Shown here: one piece after another, positions 57,101 through 64,000 of the stretch
How positions within the stretch are numbered: position 1 is the first letter of the stretch
How the letters are laid out: every line of letters begins with the position of its first letter
DNA from: G963665925 sp963678925
Lineage (GTDB): Bacteria > Bacillota > Clostridia > Peptostreptococcales > Acidaminobacteraceae
DNA length: 64,000 nucleotides
Direction of reading: 5' to 3'
NCBI GenBank assembly: GCA_963678925.1
Contig: OY787533.1
Coordinates: forward strand, 682,001 to 746,000
Program-made: the position numbers and the translations under genes
The notes under the pieces: model-generated
Database searches by the model: none
Told to the model about the DNA's origin: nothing
What the model saw: the letters and a program-made list of their open reading frames with translations, nothing else

Positions 57101-58045
57101 ATGGGAAAAAGACTATCCATGCTCCCGCTGCTCGTTGTCATCGTGGCAATAGGAGTATTCGCAGGGTCACAAAGTTTTTACGTACTTGAAAATGCTGAAC
57201 AGGCTGTTATCGAAAGATTCGGTCAGATGGTGAATGTCGTTGGAACACCAGGTCTGAACTTCAAACTGCCCTTCATCGACAGAGTCCGCATAATCAATAC
57301 CAACAAAATCTATTCAGTACAGTATGGTTACCGTCCTGAAAACGATGCCACACCAAGTTCAGAGCCACAATATCTTGATGTAGAAGATGAACAGCTGGTA
57401 CTGACCAAAGGCTCTTTCCTCGTTAACATCGGTGCTGTAATCCAGTACAAGATTACCGATGCACCCGCTTATCTTTACAACGTTGACGACCAGTCAGGCA
57501 CACTTCGTCTGGCATTTGAAAGTGTTCTACGTAGAAACATCCAGGATCAGGACCTTGAAAACGCTCTGATCAACAAGGATTCCATTGCAAGAGAGATCCT
57601 TCCAGAGCTTTCTGCAAAAGTAGCTGACTACGGCCTTGGCATTACGATTCTTGATGTCAAGTTCACAGACGTACTGCTTCCTGGCAAGGTTCAATTCGCT
57701 TATGACGATGTAAACATTGCGGAAAACGAAAAGGCAGAGTTCAAGTCAAAAGCCGAAAAATACACAAACGAACAGCTTCCTGGCGCTCGTGCGGAAGCAT
57801 ACGACAGAATCCAGAAAGCTGAAGCCTATAAGGCAGAGAAGATTTCACAGGCCAAAGGGGATGTTGAAAACTTCCTGCAGGTCTACGAGAAATATGTCTC
57901 AGCTAAGGACATCACGAAAAAACGTCTCTATATTGAAACTATGGAGACTATCCTATCTAAGGTTAAGCAGAAGTATATCATCGATATTGACGGAGATGGA
58001 ACAGTGAAGTACTTGCCGCTCAATCCCGGGTCAATCAATCAGTAG
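57101..58045 (+). CDS. hflK: HflK-like SPFH/prohibitin-domain membrane protein
   Basis: A 314-residue protein: one N-terminal membrane helix (LPLLVVIVAIGVFAGSQSF), the SPFH domain (about 25-200; AEQAVIERFGQMVNVVGTPGLNFKLPFIDRV, VNIGAVIQYKITDAPAYLYNV), then a long helical region rich in Ala/Glu/Lys (ARAEAYDRIQKAEAYKAEKISQAKGD). HflK and HflC form a membrane cage that controls the FtsH protease. The proline-rich cytoplasmic N-terminus of the E. coli protein is absent. AAAGGAGG precedes ATG 57101. No ftsH is in the window. Confidence 0.87.
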   Translation: MGKRLSMLPLLVVIVAIGVFAGSQSFYVLENAEQAVIERFGQMVNVVGTPGLNFKLPFIDRVRIINTNKIYSVQYGYRPENDATPSSEPQYLDVEDEQLVLTKGSFLVNIGAVIQYKITDAPAYLYNVDDQSGTLRLAFESVLRRNIQDQDLENALINKDSIAREILPELSAKVADYGLGITILDVKFTDVLLPGKVQFAYDDVNIAENEKAEFKSKAEKYTNEQLPGARAEAYDRIQKAEAYKAEKISQAKGDVENFLQVYEKYVSAKDITKKRLYIETMETILSKVKQKYIIDIDGDGTVKYLPLNPGSINQ

Positions 58046-58072
58046 ACTGCTGCCAGATAAGGAGGAATAATA

Positions 58073-59155
58073 ATGGATAATAACAACAATCGCGGTCCGG
58101 GTCCGGATCTTAAAGACGAATTCACTAAATTCCGTGAGCAGTTCAAGAGTCAGGCATCTGCCCACAAGCAAACTGCAAATCCAGAAGATGTTAAGAAGAA
58201 GCGAAAAAGAAACCTGCGCTTCACTGGATTTGTTCTCATTCTCATGGCAGTGCTCATGAGTGCAAGCAGCTTCATATACATCGTACGTGAAGACGAAGTC
58301 GCTACAGTAAGAGAATTCGGTGACGTAAAAAAAGTTATCGTTGACAGAAATAACATTGACGCAGAGCTTCAGAGCAAGCTGGATAAAAACTTCCAGAACG
58401 TTCAAATTGTAAAGGACAAGGGACTCTTCTTCAAGATTCCGTTTATCACAACGGTTGAAAAAGACACCTCAAAGCTGATTACTTACATTTCCAATTACGC
58501 CAATATCAATACAAGAGATAAGATCAAGTACGAAATCAAGATGTTCGCACAATGGGAAATCACACATCCAGGTCTTTACCGTTCGTCATTTGGCGGCACT
58601 TCAAACCTGGTGAATCAGGCAAATCGTCTTATAGATGAAGTCGGTTACGCACTTGTCATCCAAAGCATCAACTCATTGAACTCGAATGACTTCCTGCAGG
58701 ACAAGGAAGTTCTCGGCGCAAACCTTGACGAGGTTATGGTTGAACTGAATGCCAAGCTCGCTCAAAAGGGTATTGCTGTACGCGATATTGAAGTCTACCG
58801 TACCATTCTGCCAGAGTCAAACATTGAGTCCACACTGCAGAAAATGGTCGCGGAACGTGCTGCAATCGCACAGCAGAAGCGTTCAGAAGGTCAGGAGCTT
58901 TACCAGAATACAGTGGCAGATACAGACAGAGAAGTGGCCCAGATCATAGCAGAGTCCATTGAGACCAGCGAAAAAATTCGTGGTGAAGCGGATGCTACGG
59001 CACTTGAAATCTATGCAAACGCATTCAGTGTAGACCCTGATTTCTACCAGCTTTGGAGAACACTCAAGTCTTACCAGACAACCATTGATGAAGACACTGT
59101 CATCTACATGAACAGTGACAACGAATACCTGAAGCTTTTCAACAGCGGTGAGTAG
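58073..59155 (+). CDS. hflC: HflC-like SPFH/prohibitin-domain membrane protein
   Basis: A 360-residue protein. A charged cytoplasmic N-terminus of about 45 residues precedes a membrane helix (FTGFVLILMAVLMSASSFIYIV), the SPFH domain (REDEVATVREFGDVKKV, KGLFFKIPFITTVEKD, KYEIKMFAQWEITHPGLY) and a helical region. It ends with the HflC-type SEKIRGEADATALEIYANAFSVDPDFYQLWRTLKSYQ. The order and 27-base spacing from hflK fit a two-gene operon. AAGGAGG precedes ATG 58073. Confidence 0.9.
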   Translation: MDNNNNRGPGPDLKDEFTKFREQFKSQASAHKQTANPEDVKKKRKRNLRFTGFVLILMAVLMSASSFIYIVREDEVATVREFGDVKKVIVDRNNIDAELQSKLDKNFQNVQIVKDKGLFFKIPFITTVEKDTSKLITYISNYANINTRDKIKYEIKMFAQWEITHPGLYRSSFGGTSNLVNQANRLIDEVGYALVIQSINSLNSNDFLQDKEVLGANLDEVMVELNAKLAQKGIAVRDIEVYRTILPESNIESTLQKMVAERAAIAQQKRSEGQELYQNTVADTDREVAQIIAESIETSEKIRGEADATALEIYANAFSVDPDFYQLWRTLKSYQTTIDEDTVIYMNSDNEYLKLFNSGE

Positions 59156-59194
59156 TCTCGAACTGTTGTAACAGGTATCCTGCAATTAAAACCC

Positions 59195-59233
59195 AAACAC
59201 CCCCTCTGCAAGCTTGCAGAGGGGGTGTTTTAA
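59195..59233 (+). terminator. Intrinsic terminator of hflK-hflC
   Basis: A perfect 36-base palindrome (59195-59230; arm AAACACCCCCTCTGCAAG) followed by TTTAATTT on the plus strand, about 40 bases after the hflC stop. Confidence 0.88.
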
Positions 59234-59339
59234 TTTCATCTGTATAACTCAAATTTATACCTTTTTCATAATAAAGTGTGGAAACGAAATATTCAGTTCA
59301 AAGCTCACACTTAAGAAAACAAGCCAAATAGGTATATTT

Positions 59340-61052
59340 CTACTCACTCATAATTGGTATTTCTATAACACTTTCTTCGATTCCAAAGTATACGGTCTGT
59401 GTTGCCAGTTGACTATCAGATACACTTGACCATAACTTATCAGTATTACTGTGAACATGGTATGCAGGGAAATTTGATGACGAAATATATACTCTTATCC
59501 TTGATCCTTTACTCAATTGCCATGCAGTATCCCACATATCAATTTTTAACTCAACGCGCTCGTTAGCTAAATAATCTTGCTTTCCTTCCGCTCCATTTCT
59601 AAGCAAGATAGAAGTTGCACCATCAACAATATTAAAAACTCTCCCGTCTTCGAATTCTTCACACACCTTAATCGTAAAACATGTATCCGCAGCACTACTA
59701 CTTACCATCAATTTTACTTTGATTTGTCCAGCAATTATTATTGGCGCATCTAGCTTATTGCTTACAAAAGCTAATACATCATTTCTATCTGAATAATCAG
59801 GCTGCAAGCGAGCACCATGAGGCGTATTACCTATATTACTTGCCCAGGCTAAAAGTGCACCTCCACCATGCGTTTTAATTGGGTTACTAGGATCATATGT
59901 AAAGGAAATATCACCAGTATTGGGTTTAATTGTGAGTTCCCCCTTTTCAGTAAAATAGTAGATTATTCTTTGACTTTGAGGAGGCCATTTTTCAAGTGTT
60001 TGCCATCTATTATTACCAATTATATAAACCTCTGATGATAATTCCTTACTTTCCGATTTGTTTTTCAACTTGGAATCAAACCACTCTAATGCCAATTTGA
60101 TTTTTGCCGGTCCAAACTTATTAGCCATAGGATAATTCAATTCTCCTGGCGTTCCTGAACCGTGATCCCACGGACCAACTACGAGTCTGCTCTTTTTTCT
60201 AATCTCATCATTCAAACTTCGATAACCTAATAATGTTCCATCAAGATGATGATCAAACCATCCTGCGACAACACAAATTGGTATGTCAATTCTTGCAGGT
60301 ATATGCCTCAACAATTCCCATATTCCATCTTTCCAATAAGAATCACTTCTATAACTTTTAGAGATATAATTTTGATAAAACGGTAACGATTCACCCAGTA
60401 ATTCAACATCCATCTGGTTATGAGGCTTAATCTTTAATGCCTCTTCATAAAGTTCTCCGATAGGTCGATCTGTAGTAATTCCACAAAAGTTTAAAGCCCA
60501 CGAAGTATATATATCATGTCTAAACATACCATTCATATACATTTGCCTATAACGATCCACACCAAAGTTCTCGATATACATTGTCTTGACTTCTTCAGGT
60601 AACGAATCTGCGATTATCCATTGCGTATATGCTTGATAAGAATTACCAAATGTAGCAATGTTTCCATTTTGCCACACCTGTTCAGCGACCCAATTTAAAG
60701 TATCAATACCATCCTCCCTTTCGTTGTCAAACGCTTCCCATAAACCTTCCGAACCACATGTGCCTCTACATCCTTGTACAACAAGGACGTATCCTTGTTG
60801 TACAAGAGGCAAACTCATAGTAGTTAACATTTCTATAGCTTGTGGGTAAGGTGTTCTCATGACAAGACATGGCCAACTATGGCCCTCAGAAGGAACATAA
60901 ATATTTGTTAACAGGCGAACACCATCTCTCATGTTCACTTTTTCAGTAAAATAACCGCCTATTTGATTCAGTGGATCTGGCAATGCATCCTCTATCATTT
61001 TAAATAGTTGACTTTGTGCTTGGTTCATTTGAATTTCTTTAATTATCGCCAT
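59340..61052 (-). CDS. CocE/NonD family alpha/beta hydrolase (peptidase S15-like)
   Basis: A 570-residue protein with the N-terminal alpha/beta-hydrolase domain of X-Pro dipeptidyl-peptidases and cocaine esterase, and a C-terminal jelly-roll domain (LDAPIIIAGQIKVKLMVSSSAADTCFTIKVCEEFEDG). The nucleophile is Ser in FGNSYQAYTQW (family GxSYxG; the last Gly is Ala here), the acid probably Asp in VVAGWFDHHLDG, and the base His in GPWDHGSG. No signal peptide, so it is cytoplasmic. AGGAGAT precedes ATG 61052. Its codons are visibly more AT-rich than its neighbours', suggesting recent acquisition. The substrate is unknown. Confidence 0.87.
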   Translation of the reverse strand: MAIIKEIQMNQAQSQLFKMIEDALPDPLNQIGGYFTEKVNMRDGVRLLTNIYVPSEGHSWPCLVMRTPYPQAIEMLTTMSLPLVQQGYVLVVQGCRGTCGSEGLWEAFDNEREDGIDTLNWVAEQVWQNGNIATFGNSYQAYTQWIIADSLPEEVKTMYIENFGVDRYRQMYMNGMFRHDIYTSWALNFCGITTDRPIGELYEEALKIKPHNQMDVELLGESLPFYQNYISKSYRSDSYWKDGIWELLRHIPARIDIPICVVAGWFDHHLDGTLLGYRSLNDEIRKKSRLVVGPWDHGSGTPGELNYPMANKFGPAKIKLALEWFDSKLKNKSESKELSSEVYIIGNNRWQTLEKWPPQSQRIIYYFTEKGELTIKPNTGDISFTYDPSNPIKTHGGGALLAWASNIGNTPHGARLQPDYSDRNDVLAFVSNKLDAPIIIAGQIKVKLMVSSSAADTCFTIKVCEEFEDGRVFNIVDGATSILLRNGAEGKQDYLANERVELKIDMWDTAWQLSKGSRIRVYISSSNFPAYHVHSNTDKLWSSVSDSQLATQTVYFGIEESVIEIPIMSE

Positions 61053-61181
61053 GTAGCATCTCCTGTATTTTATTCCATTACTACATTCCTTAGATTATCA
61101 CTTGCGATTTTGTTTTAACTTGAACATTGCATCTTAAGGTTTAGGTTAATTTTGGGGTATGAGAAATTTGCGTGTTCAATT

Positions 61182-64000
61182 TTAAACCGTTTCTGTAGCA
61201 AGCTCAGGTTTTTTCTGACCCGCAAAACGCGTCTGAACATTATACAGCGCACTGTATATGACAGGAATGACCACCATCGTTAGAACTGTCGAAACGAGAA
61301 GTCCTGACATGAGTGCAATGGCCATGGGTGCAAAAAGACTGCTGCCCCCTATTGCCAGTGGGAACAGACCCATTACGGTCGTCATGGCACTCAGAATGAT
61401 TGCGTTGAATCGTTTGTCCACGGCATCCTTGCAGGCTTCATTGATTGGCATACCCAGCGCAATGGCGTCGTTGATATACTCAATCAGCAGAATACCATTC
61501 TTAACAACAAGACCAATCAGGGCGATGATTCCTAGAAACGCAGTGAGGGACATAGGCTGATTCAGAATGTACAGCCCCGCCACAGATCCAATCAGAGAGA
61601 GTGGAATCGTCAGGAGTATGACCAGAGGCTGCGTAAAGGAACCGAACTGGACTACCAGAATCATGTAAATAAGGGCAATTGCAAATATTGCAAGCATGCC
61701 AATCACACCAAAGTTCTCGCCAATATCCTCCCGTTCGCCGGCAAAGACAATATCGACGCCTGTCTTATTGATATTTGGAACAATTTCATTTTCAATGCGT
61801 GTCTCGAGTGCCGCAGAGTCGTAACCAAGCATTGGGTCTGCCAGAATCGTTACCGTCATTTCGCCATTGAAGCGGTTGATCTCATCTGTCTTCGTTGAGT
61901 AGGTCACATCGGCATACTGCTTAACAGGAACTTTCATATCTGTCATGCTTGATTTGACCATAAAGTTGGACAGTTTTTCCGGTGTATCAATATCCGACTC
62001 GATTCGGACATCGTACTCATTTCCATCTTTTCTGAAAACCGTAGGTGATGTACCATATAAAGCCATGTTCACCTGTCTTTGAACATCATAGTTTGTAATG
62101 CCCATCATGGTTGCCCGCTCTGTATCAAGGGCAAGATTGAACTGAAGTGTTTCCGGTTTGATATCGTCACGGATATTTGTGACACCCTCAACACCCTCCA
62201 TTTGACCTTCAATTTCAGCGGCTACCTCCTTCAGGCGGTTATAGCTCTCGCCACTGATGCGCATGATGATCTTGGCATCAGCCGGTGGGCCATTTTGAAG
62301 GAGGTTGACCTTGGCCTCACCCGATACGAGGGATGCATCCAATTTTTGCTGCAGATAGTCTGCAAATTCAGTTCTGTTGTCAAATCGTTTTTCACCTTCA
62401 GCTGGGTCCAAGTCATATTTCACGACCATTTGTGCAAAGTCAGCGGATGGTGTCGGTGTCATCATGGAAATGAAAAACTTTGGCATGCCACTGCCAATGG
62501 CTACCGTATAGCTTGAAATTTCAGGTTCAGATGAAAGGATTTCTACAACATCGTCAGCCATACGTTCAGTCGATTCAATATCGCCTGAAACTTCATTGTT
62601 CATTTCAATATAGAGAATGTCTTTCTCCACATAAGGGAAGAATTCTGATGGAAGCAGTGGCATGAGCACCTTCATGACAAAGATAAATACGACAATGACC
62701 AGTGCTGCGGTTCTGCCCTTGTATTTGAGGCCTGAGTCAAGCATGCTCGAAAAAGTCTTGCGCAGGATACCCTGCTTGTCACTTTTCTTTTTAGTCGGTC
62801 TAAATATCCACTGTCCAAGAACCGGCATGACAAACATGGCGACAGCATATGACGCAACCACAGAAATAATCAGAACCAGGGGAATGGATATGAGGAAGGA
62901 TCCAGCAGCGCCCGGCATGCCCATCAGAGGCGAAACTGCCGCAACTGTTGTCAGTGTAGCTGTAAATACTGGAACCGCTGCTTTTTTCACTGCATTGATG
63001 GATGCAGATGTATTGTCCTCACCACTATCAATATTCACCTGAATGCCATCACTGATGACAATGGCGTTGTCAACAAGAATCCCCAGCGCAATAATCAGTG
63101 CCGTAAGAGACATTTGGTGAATGTAGATATCCATACCGTACATTGCTGCGAATGTAAAGAGGATGGAGAGTGGAATGGCCGTTGAAACGACAATGGCATT
63201 TCGCGCCCCCATGCCGAAGAATACGACAACAATTACCAGAATAACGCCCACCAATAGGTTCATCATGAAGTCGTTGACCGATGCGCCTACATCCGATGGC
63301 TGGTAAATGATTTCTTCCACCTTCAAATCTTCAGGCAGGGTGTTTTTCACCTTGTCGAGGGCCGCCCTAACGTCATCTCCGATGATAACTATATTTTTTC
63401 CGGACTCAAAATAGCCTGTCAGAAGAACCGCATTTTCTCCATTCTGCTTATATTTCTCTGCATTCTCCTCCAGGGCGAACTCTACGCTTGCAATATCTTT
63501 AAGCCTTAGTGCAGATCCATTTTCAGACGATATCATGATAATGGTATTTCGAATATCATCCAGCTCTTCAAAGGACCCTGTCGTTTCAACGTTAATCCGC
63601 GTTTTGCCGTTTTCAAGGGCACCGGATGGAATTTCAATATTTTGCATTGTCAGAATCGAATTGACATCTTCTATGGAAAGTCCAAGTACATTCAGTTTTG
63701 CAATATCAATATCAACACGAACTTCCTTATTGAGCTCACCCTCAACATCAAACTTGGAGATGCCTTCAATCTTTGATAGCTCTTTCTTGAACTGATCCCC
63801 AAAGGATGCAAGCTGCTCATATGTGTAGTTGTCGCCAGACAAACTGATCAGAATACCTGCAGTCGATATCAGGTCTGTGTCGATAATGCTGTCAGCAACA
63901 CCCGACGGCAGATTGGACTGGGCGTCAGCCATTGCATTTCGCACATCCTGCATGGCCTTGTCATTGTCCGCATCATCGTTGAACATGACAATCGTAATGC
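61182..64000 (-). CDS. RND family efflux transporter, permease subunit (N-terminus outside the window)
   Basis: About 939 codons of an AcrB/MdtB-like proton-driven transporter; the coding frame is open to the right edge, so the first helix and start lie beyond. Visible are the periplasmic porter segment (ITIVMFNDDADNDKAMQDVRNAM), helix groups IVVSTAIPLSILFTFAAMYGMDI and LTALIIALGILVDNAIVISDGIQ (helix IV, with the proton-relay Asp), and the C-terminal half FLGIIALIGLVVKNGILLIEYINDA. RND pumps in Firmicutes work without a TolC partner. No membrane fusion protein gene is seen; it may lie to the right. Confidence 0.92.
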   Translation of the reverse strand, partial: ITIVMFNDDADNDKAMQDVRNAMADAQSNLPSGVADSIIDTDLISTAGILISLSGDNYTYEQLASFGDQFKKELSKIEGISKFDVEGELNKEVRVDIDIAKLNVLGLSIEDVNSILTMQNIEIPSGALENGKTRINVETTGSFEELDDIRNTIIMISSENGSALRLKDIASVEFALEENAEKYKQNGENAVLLTGYFESGKNIVIIGDDVRAALDKVKNTLPEDLKVEEIIYQPSDVGASVNDFMMNLLVGVILVIVVVFFGMGARNAIVVSTAIPLSILFTFAAMYGMDIYIHQMSLTALIIALGILVDNAIVISDGIQVNIDSGEDNTSASINAVKKAAVPVFTATLTTVAAVSPLMGMPGAAGSFLISIPLVLIISVVASYAVAMFVMPVLGQWIFRPTKKKSDKQGILRKTFSSMLDSGLKYKGRTAALVIVVFIFVMKVLMPLLPSEFFPYVEKDILYIEMNNEVSGDIESTERMADDVVEILSSEPEISSYTVAIGSGMPKFFISMMTPTPSADFAQMVVKYDLDPAEGEKRFDNRTEFADYLQQKLDASLVSGEAKVNLLQNGPPADAKIIMRISGESYNRLKEVAAEIEGQMEGVEGVTNIRDDIKPETLQFNLALDTERATMMGITNYDVQRQVNMALYGTSPTVFRKDGNEYDVRIESDIDTPEKLSNFMVKSSMTDMKVPVKQYADVTYSTKTDEINRFNGEMTVTILADPMLGYDSAALETRIENEIVPNINKTGVDIVFAGEREDIGENFGVIGMLAIFAIALIYMILVVQFGSFTQPLVILLTIPLSLIGSVAGLYILNQPMSLTAFLGIIALIGLVVKNGILLIEYINDAIALGMPINEACKDAVDKRFNAIILSAMTTVMGLFPLAIGGSSLFAPMAIALMSGLLVSTVLTMVVIPVIYSALYNVQTRFAGQKKPELATETV

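Noticed and set aside
57041..57160. AGGAGG followed by ATG at 57048 as a leader peptide before hflK
   Set aside because: The ATG is only one base from AGGAGG, and the same bases form the spacer and TATGAT of a promoter; the frame runs into hflK out of phase.
1..64000. tRNA, rRNA, CRISPR arrays, phage genes, replication origin
   Set aside because: I looked for tRNA T-loop motifs, repeated spacers, integrase or terminase-like products and DnaA-box clusters and saw none I could support.

Overview
The window looks like chromosome of an anaerobic, low-to-moderate-GC Firmicute of the class Clostridia. The evidence is an anaerobic cobalamin (cbi) operon under a cobalamin riboswitch, a T-box in front of valS, a clostridial DUF4364 protein, iron-sulfur L-serine dehydratase subunits, sigma-54/Fis regulation, a soluble chemotaxis-type receptor, and strong AGGAGG ribosome binding sites throughout. 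I cannot name the species. No rRNA, tRNA, CRISPR array, transposase or recognisable prophage was seen. Almost all sequence is coding, and most genes lie on the minus strand in tight operons with ATGA or TAATG overlaps.

Layout, left to right. 1-4960: cbiC-D-E-K-T-L-F (read right to left), preceded by promoter, cobalamin riboswitch and intrinsic terminator. 5-10 kb: polysaccharide-deacetylase lipoprotein, DUF4364 protein, an unknown protein, GNAT acetyltransferase, peptide deformylase and a TIM-barrel sugar-isomerase-like protein. 10-15.7 kb: CCA-adding enzyme, then a MarR regulator with a heterodimeric ABC exporter of TM287/288 type; the promoter carries two palindromic operators. 15.8-26 kb: a ten-gene Mrp/Mbh-type cation/proton antiporter operon behind a sigma-54-type promoter, next to a sigma-54 activator that is translationally coupled to a cytoplasmic CARDB-like protein. 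26-29 kb: flagellin-like protein, thioredoxin-like lipoprotein and CcdA. 28.8-35.9 kb: a T-box-controlled operon GNAT-valS-folC-folC-like-RimK-like. 36-41 kb: PspC/Lia-like envelope-stress membrane proteins, a Gx transporter and sdaAA/sdaAB. 41-47 kb: a Rossmann-MCP fusion, a peptidoglycan-binding protein, tcdA, and a molybdopterin oxidoreductase overlapping a class IV aminotransferase. 47-54.5 kb: a MacB-like ABC system with an anchored CARDB-repeat exoprotein, beside a 7TM CheA-like kinase. 54.6-55.5 kb: a cluster of very small genes with strong ribosome binding sites. 55.8-64 kb: a small membrane protein, a YihY/BrkB protein, HflK/HflC, an AT-rich CocE/NonD hydrolase, and an RND transporter cut by the window edge.

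Four things deserve attention. (1) Two copies of a ~150-bp palindromic element (about 7035-7181 and 26201-26352) each lie between two copies of the local gene's own terminator hairpin, in the same orientation relative to transcription, and the copies differ by compensatory base changes. (2) A good -24/-12 sequence at 23205-23220 links the neighbouring sigma-54 activator to the antiporter operon, with a perfect 40-bp palindrome between them. (3) A cluster of small peptides at 54.6-55.5 kb contains two related 39- and 53-residue products and a 43-residue CxxC peptide. (4) A soluble protein fuses a Rossmann domain directly to a chemotaxis signalling domain.
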